NCBI GenBank assembly: GCA_020310875.1
Contig: CM035428.1
Location: 104,815,161-104,879,160 of the forward strand
DNA length: 64,000 nucleotides
DNA from: Ceratopteris richardii
Lineage: Eukaryota > Streptophyta > Polypodiopsida > Polypodiales > Pteridaceae
Direction of reading: 5' to 3'
Position 1 is the first letter of the stretch. The number at the start of each line of letters is the position of its first letter. Below the pieces are notes generated by a model. The model did no database searches, had not been told where the DNA came from, and saw only the letters and a program-made list of their open reading frames with translations. Of the stretch, positions 46,584 through 56,860 are shown piece after piece. Both the position numbers and the translations under genes were made by a program.

Positions 46584-47576
46584 ATGGCAGATGGATTTCC
46601 TTCATCAATTGACAAATTGGACAGAGGTAACTACTCAGCTTGGTCATTAAGAATGGAAGCCTATCTCCAAGGTAGAAGTTTATATGGTTATGTGGCTGGA
46701 GATGAAGTTATGCGAAGTTTCAGGAACAAAAGTCAACCAACACAAGAAGAGCAAGAAAGACTGAGCACATGGTGCTCCAAGGATGCACTTGCAAGGTCTT
46801 ATCTCCTCAACTCTATCTCAGATTTTTTGTTGCCTCACATTAGAAGTTGTAAGACATCTCAGGAAGTGTGGGATGCACTTGAAGCTTTCTTTTCTTCAAG
46901 TACTAAAGCTAGGAAGCATCAACTATGGCTGGATTTCACAACTCTCAAGAAGGCTCCCAAAAAAAATGTGACTGATTTTGTCACAAAGCTCAAGGACATA
47001 GCGGATCAGTTGGGAAGCATTGGAGAGGTAATAGATGAAGAGCAAATTGTAAGGCACGTCATCAATGGCTTGAAGGCAAATGACAAGTGGGAAGCATTCA
47101 CCACAGCTATGGATTTGTACATGGACATGCATGTACCTGATTTCAATACACTCATTGGACAACTACTTACTCAAGAGGCAAAGCTTATCAAAAATGGAGA
47201 AAGCTCTAAAGGTAATCAATCTTCAGCTTTATACACTGATAAAAGCAAGTCCAAAGATAACAAAGGAAAGGCAAAAAAAGTGGATGATGAAGCAGGTACA
47301 TATCAAGCTAACTATGCAGGTAGAGGAAGACATGGCAGAGGTAGAGGAAGAGGAGGTAGACAAGGCAGGGGGAGATCCCAAGACTCCAACCCATGTTCTA
47401 TTTGTGGACTAACTAATCATACAACTGAAAATTGCTTTAGAAATTCCAGGAATCAAAGAGGAAGAGGATACAATAGAGGAAGTTATGGCTACTCAAGAGG
47501 AAGGTTCAACAACTACCATGGCAACTACAACAACTACAATCATTCAAACTATCAAGGAGGCTACAAAGGAAGGTGA
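46584..47576 (+). CDS. Element E gag
   Basis: Capsid/nucleocapsid protein, about 330 residues. ATG 46584 gives MADGFPSSIDKLDRGNYSAW; an upstream in-frame TTG is not needed. UBN2-like gag core: SDFLLPHIRSCKTSQEVWDA, RKHQLWLDFTTLKK and FVTKLKDIADQLGSIGEVID; then an Arg/Gly tract (RGRHGRGRGRGGRQGRGR), one CX2CX4HX4C knuckle (CSICGLTNHTTENC) and an Asn/Tyr/Gly-rich tail. TGA 47574-47576 ends it, but pol follows in the same frame 15 codons before the next Met, so the stop is either a nonsense mutation or a readthrough point. Most copia elements have one continuous gag-pol frame; I favour mutation. Confidence 0.92.
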   Translation: MADGFPSSIDKLDRGNYSAWSLRMEAYLQGRSLYGYVAGDEVMRSFRNKSQPTQEEQERLSTWCSKDALARSYLLNSISDFLLPHIRSCKTSQEVWDALEAFFSSSTKARKHQLWLDFTTLKKAPKKNVTDFVTKLKDIADQLGSIGEVIDEEQIVRHVINGLKANDKWEAFTTAMDLYMDMHVPDFNTLIGQLLTQEAKLIKNGESSKGNQSSALYTDKSKSKDNKGKAKKVDDEAGTYQANYAGRGRHGRGRGRGGRQGRGRSQDSNPCSICGLTNHTTENCFRNSRNQRGRGYNRGSYGYSRGRFNNYHGNYNNYNHSNYQGGYKGR

Positions 47577-47957
47577 GACTACAATAACTACATAGAAGAT
47601 TCAAACAAAGAGGATTCATTATTGATCATGAACATGGCTATGCCACAAGGTAAATCTGATGAGCATGTTTTCTACATAGATTCAGGTTGTTCAAATCATG
47701 TGGCAGGAAATCTGGCACTCCTATCAGATTTAGAAGATCCAAGGAATAAGCATGAGGTACAAACAGGAGATGACACAAGACATCCTGTGGAGAAAATAGG
47801 CAATGTCAAAGCACCTGATGGAAACATCAACCTACTCAGTAAGGTACTCTATGTCACTACCATTACAAAGAATTTGATAAGTGTTGGGCAGATAGTAGAG
47901 AAAGGGTTGCAAGTCAAGTTCACAAAAGCAGGAGCATTTGTTGAAGATCCAAGTTAA
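47577..47957 (+). pseudogene. Element E protease
   Basis: Same frame as gag and the rest of pol. Catalytic DSG at 47679-47687 in FYIDSGCSNHVAGNLALLSD, then the conserved LYVTTITKNLISVGQIVEKG at the end. TAA at 47955-47957 breaks the frame, which continues directly. Self-cleaving retropepsin by family. Confidence 0.9.
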
Positions 47958-50792
47958 GGATTCAGAAGAATTGCAAAAGGTGAAAAGACAGGTAGATTGT
48001 TCACATTTGAATTACAGGACACTGGAAACATTGCTTTCTTTAATTATGGTAGTCAGACACTCACAGAATTGGAAGTATGGCACAAAAGGTTAGCACATAT
48101 TGGTGAAAGGTCATTAAAGCAAATCTGCAGGGACCAAAGTGTACTTGGACTTCCTAATTTGTCAAAACAACATATGATTTATAAGTGTAGTGCATGTCAA
48201 TTTGGAAAGTCTCACAGGTTACCATTCATGAAGAAAGGTTATATGCATGGAGATCTCTTGGAGTTGGTTCATACAGATGTATGGGGACCTAGCAAGGAAG
48301 CTTCAATATGTGGATCAAGGTATTATGTTTCCTTTATTGATGATTGCAGCAGATGGACTATCCTATTCTTTATGAAACACAAAGATGAAGTTTTTTCATG
48401 TTTCAAAAGATATTTGGCTCTTGTGGAGAATCAAACAGGTAAATCACTAAAAAGGCTAAGGTCAGATGGAGGGGGAGAATACTTCTCCCATGAGTTTGAT
48501 TCTTTTCTTCAAGAAAGAGGAATCAAAAGAGAGGTAACTACAAGGTACACTCCTGAGCAAAATGGAATGGCAGAAAGGAGGAATAGGACAATTGTTGAAG
48601 CTGCAAGGTCTATGTTAAATGAAAAGAATTTACCTAATTACTTATGGGTTGAGGCTGTATCTACAGCCACTTACTTGATTAACAGGTTGCCTTCAAAATC
48701 CCTTGATGGGATGACTCCATATGAGGCTTGGAATGAAAGAAGACCAAGCTTAGATCATTGTAAAATTTTTGGATTTATTGCTTTTGCTCATGTTCCTTCA
48801 CAGGTTAGAGGCAAGATGGATCCAAAGGCAAAAAGGTGTGTATTTATTGGATATGACAACAATCAAAAGGGCTACAGGTTATACAACCCTACCAACAAAG
48901 GATTCTTGGTAAGCAGAGATGTAGTTTTTTATGAGAACAATTCATGGTATGAAGATTCATGCAGGAAGGTCAATTTACCATATAATCTTGAAGAAGATTT
49001 TCCAAAGCTTGGTAGAGAACAACCGAAGATTGAAGAACAAGACACCTCAGAGGATGATGAAGAATCTCAGATGGAAAAGATCAAAGCATGGAAGTCTAAA
49101 GGTAAAGCAAAATTGCAGGAACTTGGACATGAGGCAGAATCATCACATCATGGCCTAAGAAGATCTATGAGGGAAAAGAAAAAACCAGAAAGGTATGGGT
49201 TTGACACCTCATTAGTAACTAATCACTCTATCTACATAGCACAGGATATAAACCAAGAGGAGCCATCATCATTTGAAGAGGCCAAAGCAAAATCAGAATG
49301 GAAGCATGCAATGAAGGAAGAGATTGAAGCACTTGAGGAAAACAACACTTGGGATTTGGTGCCCAAGACTTCATCCATGAAGGTAATAGGCTCAAGATGG
49401 GTCTATAAACTCAAGAAGAATTCTGATGGTTCCATTAATAGGTATAAGGCAAGGCTTGTAGCAAAAGGCTTTGCACAAACTCAGGGAATTGATTATGAGG
49501 AGACCTTCTCTCCTGTGGCAAAGATGCCTACTATTAGGGTTTTGCTTAGTATTGCCTCTTCCAAGAATTGGAAGATACTTCAACTAGATGTAAAGAATGC
49601 ATTTTTGAATGGTTGGATAACAGAAGAGGTATATATGGCACAACCACCTGGTTTTGAGAACCAAGTTTATCCTGATTATGTGTGTAAACTTAACAAAGCA
49701 TTGTATGGTCTCAAGCAAGCTCCAAGAGCTTGGAATTTCAGGCTTGTTTCATTCTTGCAGGACAAAGGCTTTCAACCAAGCAAGGTAGATCCTTCACTCT
49801 TTATTAAAAAGAGTAATTATGAGATCATCTACCTATGTGTATATGTAGATGATATTATATTGACAAGAAATGATGCAGATGGTATGAAGAAGATCAAAGA
49901 TCATATGAGAGAAGAGTTCAAGATAAGTGATTTGGGTTCACTTACCTACTTCCTAGGCTTGGAAGTTGTCTACAAAGATCATGGTTTGTTTCTCACTCAA
50001 AGAAAGTACATTAAGGACATATTGGCAAAATTCAAGATGCAAGATTGTAAGATTGCAGGTACTCCAATGGAGGTCAATCACAAATTGAGCTCACATGAAG
50101 GTGAACTCATAGAGGACATCACATCATATCAAATTCTAGTGGGTAGTCTCAATTATGCCACATTGACAAGAGTAGATATATGTTACAGTGTGAGTGTGCT
50201 AAGCCAATTTATGCACACACCAAGGAAACCACATATGGATGCTACCAAAAGGATTCTCAAGTATCTCAAAGGAACCATAAATGAAGGACTTTATTATCCT
50301 TATGTATCTGATTTAGGTTTGAAGCTATTTTCTGATGCAGATTGGGCTGGCTCCAAGGAAGATAGAAGGAGCACTTCAGGTTATCTTACCTTTGCAAGTT
50401 CAAAGCTTATTTCATGGTCATCCAAGAAGCAACCCATAGTTGCTCTCTCTTCTACTGAAGCTGAATACAGAGGTCTTGCCATAGCTACTCAAGAAGCTAT
50501 GTGGGTGAAGACATTGTTCAAAGATCTTGGATTGGAGTTTGGAACTCCAACTATTTTTCGTGACAATATGAGTTCTATTCATTTGGCTGCTAATCCTATT
50601 TTTCATGCAAGGACTAAACATATTGAAGTTCATTATCACTATGTACGAGAAAAGGTTCTAAGCAAAGAGATTCAAATATCATATGTGTCCACTCATCAAC
50701 AATGTGCATATATTCTAACCAAAGCATTGGATGGTACAAAGCTTTGCAAATTCAAGGCTATGATTGGTTTGCAGGTAATCTTGGAAGATTGA
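47958..50792 (+). CDS. Element E integrase, reverse transcriptase and RNase H
   Basis: 931 codons after Met 47997; the natural start is the gag ATG. Domains: GAG-pre-integrase zinc (WHKRLAHIGERS ... CSACQFGKSH); integrase DDE with Asp 48276-48278 (HTDVWGP), Asp 48465-48467 (RSDGGGEY), Glu 48573-48575 (MAERRN); linker; RT with RWVYKLKKNSDGSINRYKAR, LDVKNAFLNG, YGLKQAPRAW and YVDD at 49842-49853; RNase H with FSDADWAG, STEAEYRGLA and RTKHIEVHYHYVRE. All key residues are present. Ends at 50792, 20 bp before the polypurine tract. Confidence 0.96.
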   Translation, partial: GFRRIAKGEKTGRLFTFELQDTGNIAFFNYGSQTLTELEVWHKRLAHIGERSLKQICRDQSVLGLPNLSKQHMIYKCSACQFGKSHRLPFMKKGYMHGDLLELVHTDVWGPSKEASICGSRYYVSFIDDCSRWTILFFMKHKDEVFSCFKRYLALVENQTGKSLKRLRSDGGGEYFSHEFDSFLQERGIKREVTTRYTPEQNGMAERRNRTIVEAARSMLNEKNLPNYLWVEAVSTATYLINRLPSKSLDGMTPYEAWNERRPSLDHCKIFGFIAFAHVPSQVRGKMDPKAKRCVFIGYDNNQKGYRLYNPTNKGFLVSRDVVFYENNSWYEDSCRKVNLPYNLEEDFPKLGREQPKIEEQDTSEDDEESQMEKIKAWKSKGKAKLQELGHEAESSHHGLRRSMREKKKPERYGFDTSLVTNHSIYIAQDINQEEPSSFEEAKAKSEWKHAMKEEIEALEENNTWDLVPKTSSMKVIGSRWVYKLKKNSDGSINRYKARLVAKGFAQTQGIDYEETFSPVAKMPTIRVLLSIASSKNWKILQLDVKNAFLNGWITEEVYMAQPPGFENQVYPDYVCKLNKALYGLKQAPRAWNFRLVSFLQDKGFQPSKVDPSLFIKKSNYEIIYLCVYVDDIILTRNDADGMKKIKDHMREEFKISDLGSLTYFLGLEVVYKDHGLFLTQRKYIKDILAKFKMQDCKIAGTPMEVNHKLSSHEGELIEDITSYQILVGSLNYATLTRVDICYSVSVLSQFMHTPRKPHMDATKRILKYLKGTINEGLYYPYVSDLGLKLFSDADWAGSKEDRRSTSGYLTFASSKLISWSSKKQPIVALSSTEAEYRGLAIATQEAMWVKTLFKDLGLEFGTPTIFRDNMSSIHLAANPIFHARTKHIEVHYHYVREKVLSKEIQISYVSTHQQCAYILTKALDGTKLCKFKAMIGLQVILED

Positions 50793-50812
50793 AGACCTCA
50801 AGCATACTTGGC

Positions 50813-50824
50813 TTGAGGGGGAGC
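50813..50824 (+). promoter_or_regulatory. Element E polypurine tract
   Basis: TTGAGGGGGAGC directly before TGTTGG of the 3' LTR; plus-strand primer. Confidence 0.85.
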
Positions 50825-52098
50825 TGTTGGAGCAAGTCTATGACAAGCCTAAGTATTGGCTTGAGTCCCACAAAGTCATAGAAAAAGCCTTAAAATGAAG
50901 ACTATGTAAAGTTCACTTGTGAACTACCTCTTGTAATTTTTTGAAGAGTTTACTTAATGTAAAAGTAAGAAAATCTTAAGTGGTTGAGTCCACATGATCA
51001 GAAAGGGAAAGAGGAGCCACGAATTCGTTATTTGTGGTAGGTAGAGAATCAAATCAATCATTGATTGATTGGAGAGTGATTGAGGGAAGTTAGCCTCCCA
51101 AACTCAACTATAAATAGATGGCAGTTTTAGTCGTGGTTAGAGAAACCTATGTGAAGACCTCCAAGAGCTGAGCTTTATGCCATATCAAGGTGTGATTACA
51201 AGGCACACATATGTATCAGTAAGTCATTGTATTGTACAAGCAATATACTTTCATTTTCATGATTATTTAAGTTCATCTTTCCATGTTCTTGTGAAGTGTA
51301 CTACTCACTGCCATTACTCTCAGTTTTTCTCAGTCAGCTTGTAAAGGTGTTTTCTCTGAGATTGGTGCATCATTTTCAGTGATTTAACTTGGTAAAGTTA
51401 GCTCTATAAGTCTACTATATGCTCACAAATTTTCATGTCATTTGGATGTTGAAATCTTCACTTATATTCCGTTGAAGTCAACAGTGTCTGTGCATTTTCA
51501 CTTCTCTGTCAGGTACCCGACTTTTGCACTCATCTTGTCAGAGGTGTTTCTCAGTGGTTACTTATTCCAATTCAGTGATTTAAAGCTTGTTGGATTCAGC
51601 TTACTGTCTAGTATAACCATACAAATTTTCATAATCATTGGATTCCTACATTTTGAGTTATGTTGATTTTGCTGCTCACTGGTCTCAAACTGTAGCAGCC
51701 CGTGAAAATCGGGATGATGTCATCACTTTTTAAAACTATTTCTCAGTGTGTGGTTTATTATTTTTTATGCGATTACTCTTGAAAGTTAGGTCTTTAAGTT
51801 ACCTAGACTTACCCAAGAGGAATTAAGCTAATTGCTGCTGTGCTCAGAGAATTATGTAAAACACTGGACAGGTGTATGAACCAAGAATAGCAAGTTTTCA
51901 CCTCTGAGCTAACTCCAACTTATCTGTTTTGATCTATCTTTTTGAGAGTGATCTTCCAAGGTACATAGGGTGTCTAATACATCCATTGGCAAGCTAAAAG
52001 GGCCCACCATATACTTCTGGAGTTCATTTGGTTGGTGTAGATCAAGGATTTGGCAACACCTCTTCATCTTCAAGCACATACCTATCCATCTCTTCACA
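50825..52098 (+). repeat. Element E 3' LTR
   Basis: 1,274 bp, same borders as the 5' LTR, followed by TSD GGGTG. Differences cluster around the 45790-45930 equivalent, suggesting uneven substitution. Confidence 0.96.
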
Positions 52099-53997
52099 GG
52101 GTGGTGATCGGTTGTGCAGGTTGTGTGGGTTGACTGACGGTCTGTGCTTCGGTATGGGAAGTGGACCCTGAGGCAGTGACAGTAGTGGTTTCACTGGTAA
52201 TGGGAGGTGAAGGTGGTGGAGTTGGAGGGAGAGGGGGCAAGGGGGGGACGGGGCTGCACTGGATGTATGGGCTTCCTCAGTGTCATGAATGGTATGAGTT
52301 GTGCCCGTGGTTGTGGATGTGGTGCCCTGTGGTTCTGATACGAATGCATTCATTTGTTTTCCTGATCAAGGGGGGTGTCTGCCGTATCGTCGTTCTGATC
52401 TTCGTGAATATGCGAGAGCGGTATGCACTGTCTCAGGTACCCCCAACGCATCAGCTATCATGTCAAGGGTTGCTCGGTATTGCTTGTCCACACCTTCCTC
52501 CTCAAGGATTTGGTTCATGAGGGCTTTTCCTACTGCCAGGGACAGTTTGTGTTGTTCTTGAACTCGGTTGATGGTATCATACAGCTTTTTCAATTGCTTC
52601 GTATAAGCCGGGGCACCATCAAGTTCCTCTAGAACTTCTTGCTCATATACTTGCTCTTATTCGTCGGACAGTCCTTCTCGTTCCTCCTCTTGCTCCTCTT
52701 CTTCATCGTCATCCACTTCAACTACTTCTTGTTGGACTGGATGGGGTTGGTTTGTGACTGTCTGCTGCCCGCTTACCTGCTCTGCCTCCACTTCTAAATT
52801 CGTAGCCTTGATTATTCTGGCTACCTCTTCATCAGTTAGATCTTCCAATGTAAAGCCATGAGGAAACTCTAAGTCGGTTGGTATAGGTGGAAACACCAGA
52901 TTCGGTCCATCTGTGCTATGTCTTGGTAATGTGATAGTGAAGGGTTGCACACGCCTTGGAAGCCGTGGAGTTGTCTCTGGTGTCAATGTCGCACCGAGGG
53001 CCTGTGCACAGGGCATCTGAACTGCGCCTCTCATCTTCTTGGATGGAGGCCCTGCGGTGGATAGTCTACGTTGGAATTCTTGCACCCTGGTCCACATAAG
53101 TGCCCTTTGAACTGGCACATCATATGCCAAGCATCTGTAAACAATCCTTGTGAGAGCACAACATCCATACAGTACTGACTTTTGCTTCTTATACCACCGT
53201 TGATGAGCCAAGTGGATTTGTTCAATAATCCAGTGAGGCATGTTGATTGTCAAATTGAAGGCGTCTGCTAAATATAGACTGAACCATATCTTCTTGGGTG
53301 GCATTGTGAACCTCTCTTGAGCGGGGAATGTGAAATGCTGCATGCACATCCAAAGATGAATGGCAATAGTAGGTGTCATTGCCACCATGTCCTTTAGTTT
53401 CGTCAGATTCCTGTTCTTCATGTTGTCGGGGACCATAGTCTCTTTCTCGGTGGGAATGTGCATGCCTTTCATGTCTAGAGCTTCCCTCACCAAGTTGTTT
53501 GTCAATTTGAACCGCTTCAGCTCATTGCCCCTTGTGAGAGATGGCAGGACAAAGGTGTTGTATCCCTTTTTCTCTTTGCTCAGAGTGAGGGTGCTAATCA
53601 AATACGAGCACCTTAGAAAGTCAGGCTTTGGCAATTGGGCTTTGAAGTAATCGTATAGTCCCGCCTTCTTCCATATCGGTTTCAGCCCTTCATTATTTTG
53701 AAGTCTCTCAAATTCCCTGGTGAAGAAGTGATACCTGCCCGAGCGCCCGTTGAACTCTATCTCTGCCTCCCACACGTAAGTGCCTTCTCCCAGTGGTCCT
53801 GCCACATCACTGAACCAATGTGAGTTTTTGCTGACTAGAATGGTGTGCCCCTGTGGAGGATTCTGAATTGGTATGGCATGTAATGCTCTCAATGCCACTA
53901 GGCGTTCCTTCAATTCCTCCTCAATGGGAAGACTTTCAATTTCCACGATTTGAGGGCGGGTGCCTGCCTAGGAACTAGGTCTTGCTATATCTGCCAT
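52099..53997 (-). pseudogene. Element C 3' gene, N-terminal part
   Basis: ATG 53997 (MADIARPSS), TAG at 53970-53968, then 429 open codons to 52657, another stop, and the same frame on to E's insertion. Blocks aligned with A and B: SHWFSDVAG (A GHWFRDDQ), KPIWKKAGLYDYFKAQLPKP (A EEVWTQAGLESFLKLPIYVP), PDFLRCSYLISTL (A PDFQRCTQVMNTL), HFTFPAQERFTMPPKKI (A HFCFPSMHRYTAPQKI), KKQKSVLYGCCALTRIVYRC (A KKFLNGSSTLTLLIYEAL). An acidic stretch (EVDDDEEEEQEEEREG) and Pro-rich linkers follow. Function unknown; conservation of layout across subfamilies suggests selection in the past. Confidence 0.76.
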
Positions 53998-54208
53998 GTT
54001 ACTTCTTGCCTGCTGACTCTCTGAGAATATAGAAACATGTGTTAACATTGTAATGGACATGATAGAAAAATTTTTGTCCATGATACAACATTAACATGAG
54101 GTTAGTGAGAGGTCAGTAGGTCAATACGTGCTAGGTGATCCAGTGTGCCATTAGTGGATGAATAGTCTTGTGAGCTAAATGGAAAAGTGCAGTGTAAAGG
54201 TGATGCAG
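53998..54208 (-). promoter_or_regulatory. Element C spacer with splice-acceptor-like site
   Basis: Minus strand TTTCTATATTCTCAG ends at 54021, about 24 bases before the ATG at 53997; a second CAG follows. Position and form match the acceptor-like sites of A and B, though the sequence is otherwise unrelated. Confidence 0.42.
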
Positions 54209-54790
54209 TTAGTCAGTGGGAATGAATTTACAAATGGGGTCGAGGGGTTTGTTACACGCTTTGGGCTTCCAAACAAATTGATTGGCTGTTGGTCTCGATT
54301 TTGTGGAGGCTCTGGAGGGCTTTATAAGAGTGTCCGTTTGGAGATGAGGCTTTTTAGGGACCCATTTACAAGTGATTCTGCTCGTGCTCATGGGCCAATG
54401 TGTGTTCGTGTGTGTTGCATACAAGTGGGTATCGGCTGTGCGAGTGAGTGAACCATGTTGTACAGGGTGTGGTCTCGGTGTAGCTATTTGAGCCCGCAAG
54501 CAAGCCTTAGGCACCCAAATTTGTCTTGATTGTGGGCTAGCCTTCATCGACTTCTTGGGTACCCAAATAGACTTCACTTTCACAGAAGGATTTTTGGAGG
54601 ACTTCTTATTAGTGTCGTGTCATTGATCACTAATAGGAAGTTGAGCCAGTTGTTGTGGCTTGACCGCAATAGGATGCTCACTTTTCGGTACCCACACTTT
54701 TTTTGGTGGTTGAGACACCGTGCGTCGTATTTTCTTTGTGCCTCGAGCATAAGTCGTCTGCTTCTTCTGCATTTGATCCGCCTTTGGTTG
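54209..54790 (-). pseudogene. Element C IW-x-PK repeat tail
   Basis: Same frame as pol, after a TAG at ~54793. Five copies of an aromatic-x-Pro-Lys word: KVWVPKSE, SIWVPKKS, QIWVPKAC, CKWVPKKP and FVWKPKAC, spaced 15-50 residues in a Lys/Ser/Gln-rich, probably disordered context. A has IWIPRK, IWIPKS and IWLPKD in the same place. Role unknown; a short linear binding motif is possible. Confidence 0.75.
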
Positions 54791-55810
54791 CTACATCCAT
54801 GTGGCTTTTGGAAAAGAAGGGAGTTCATGTGTACCCCTGGAAGGACCAGGAGTTTGTGCCTTTCCTAGTTCCTTGAGTGCTTCATTTTCTAGCTCAATTG
54901 TAATACGATTTTGATTTACCCAAACCTGAAGAAGTCCACTTCTTAGGTTTAGGTTGACTGCATGATCATAGATCCAGTCCTGACCCAAGACAAGAGGCTC
55001 AGTGAGGTCCTCATCTTGACACACTAGCACTTTAACTGTCATTAATTTATCTTGAATGTAGAGGGGGAGTTCCACCTCGCCCATGCAAGGGGTTTCCACG
55101 CCTCCCAATCCTATGAGATACGCTTCTATAGGACTGATGTTTAATTTCAATTGTTGACAGTAAGAAAGTTTAACCGCGCTAGTGGTTGCACCTGAGTCAA
55201 TTAAAGCCCTTACCGTCCTTGCACTCTTTCCTTGTCCTATGTCTAGGGTTACAAAAGGACGTCGATCAATTATCCTATAAGAGCTAATACCTGAAACTTC
55301 ACACATAGCCACATGATATCCTTGAGCTGCATAGTCATCTGTCCTAGGCTGATCTCTACCCTGCCTTCTCAACTTCATCCTTCGGATGCATTCTAAAGCT
55401 TCTGCTTGTGCCTCTTCTCGAATTCGCTTTTCTTCTTCCTTGCGTTTCTTGGAAATGTTGAGTCGATTTAGCATCGCTTCAGTGAGGGGTTCTTGATATA
55501 ATTTGACTCTGCACCCGTTGATGTAGCTCGGAAGAATATCGCCTTCTAAGGTGGCCAGTTGTACTGCTCCAGTCGTTGAGATCCTATTTATGATCATAGG
55601 TCCATAGCCACATTTCTCTAATTTTCTTGCATGTTGCTTCAATGTGTAGACTAAAACTAAATCTCCTACCTTCAAGACTTTATCCTTAACGTGGGCATCA
55701 AAGTATGCCTTCTGTCTTTTCTTAGCTGCATATATTCCCGCTGTCGCTCTTAGTCTTGTTTCACCTAGTCGTTCCAGATCAAGAATCCTTGAAGAGAGTT
55801 CATGACCTGT
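54791..55810 (-). pseudogene. Element C integrase C-terminus and second protease (PR2)
   Basis: In frame with the core after TAG at 55813-55811. GPY/F-like KCGYGPMIINRISTTGAVQL with LPSYINGCRVKLYQEPL, Arg/Glu-rich helix (KRKEEEKRIREEAQAEALEC), then PR2: RTVRALIDSGATTSAVKLSY with DSG intact (DSGA at 55198-55187), flap-like LIGLGGVETPCMGEVELPLY, and PLVLGQDWIYDHAVNLNL. The LGQDW ending is like chromovirus-type retropepsins, unlike PR1's LGRPF. Could be a working second protease in intact relatives; alternatives are a non-catalytic fold. Confidence 0.85.
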
Positions 55811-56860
55811 CTATTCATGCTCTTGTGCTAGTTTCAGTGTAGGTATCAAGAAGTCCAATGGTAGCACTGCATTTTGACCGAATACCATCTGAAAGGGAGT
55901 GTCTTGGAGTACCGTTTTATAGGCGACTTGGTATGCCCAAACAGCATGGTGTAGCTGTTTGTCCCAATCAGAGCGTTTATTATTCACTAGTTTGATCAAC
56001 ACATTGCACAGAATCTTATTTGTGCTTTCGGCTTGCCCATTAGCTTGTGGATGATAGGGGGCAGACTTCTTGTGTATAACTAAGACTTCTTGGAGCAGAT
56101 TTTCAATAACTTCATTCAAGAAGTGAGTCCCTCTATCACTTACTAGCTCTATGGGTAGCTCGTATCTAGTGAACACATTCTCAAATAAAAACTTCGCTGT
56201 GGTTTGAGCATGGTTCTTTGTCGTAGCTTTTACTTCTACCCACTTGGTTAGATAGTCTGTGGCAACAATGATATACTCAACATGGGAACTCTTAGCTGGG
56301 GGATTAATAGGACCTACAAAGTCTATTCCCCATTTAGAGAATGCACGTCCACCCATAGGTTTCAAAGGCATCTCATCTTTACGTATAGGATACTGGGTTC
56401 GCTGACAAACATCACACCTCTTCACATAGGTATGTGCATCCATGTGAAGGGTCGGCCACCATAATCCTGCAAATAGGATTGCCTTGATCACCCTATCTGG
56501 TCCAAAGTGTCCTCCTGCTACACCTTGGTGAGCAGTTTCCAAGATCTTGAGATATTCACTCTCATGGACACATAGTCTCAGGTAACCATCTTTACCATGC
56601 TTGTATAGATTATCACCAATGAGTGAGTAATCTAGGGCTTCTTGTTCTAGACTTCTTTGTTCGGCCAGTGTCATATCTTGAGGGAATGTTCTCGTCCTCA
56701 GGAAGGTTACTAATGGTTCACTCCAATCTGGCACTATGGACACTTGATAAAGAGTGGCATGTTCCACAGGTGGTTTAGTGCAGCAGATTGGGCATTCCTT
56801 GCACAACTTTTGGATATCAGCTTCCATAGTCAGCCAATGCACTCCGAGTCTCCTTAGTGT
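55811..56860 (-). pseudogene. Element C first H2C2 end, second H2C2 and integrase core
   Basis: The first ~20 residues finish the first zinc unit (CKECPICC). A second spacer (VPDWSEPLVTFLRTRTFPQD, DYSLIGDNLYKHGKDGYLRL) and canonical H2C2 (AHQGVAGGHFGPDR, CDVCQRT) follow, then DDE core: GIDFVGPINPPAKSS, VSDRGTHFLNEVIE and GQAESTNKILCNVL. All catalytic acids are present. Confidence 0.9.

Larger units (their letters stand above)
45284..52098 (+). mobile_element. Element E: full-length Ty1/copia retrotransposon inserted in C
   Basis: LTRs 45284-46557 and 50825-52098 (1,274 bp each), TSD GGGTG at 45279-45283 and 52099-52103, primer site 46559-46570, gag and pol in one frame, polypurine tract before the 3' LTR. 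About 35 differences between LTRs by eye (97.3% identity). Only two internal in-frame stops, so it is the youngest and least damaged element here. Its insertion splits the C 3' gene in the Pro/Thr-rich linker. Confidence 0.97.
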
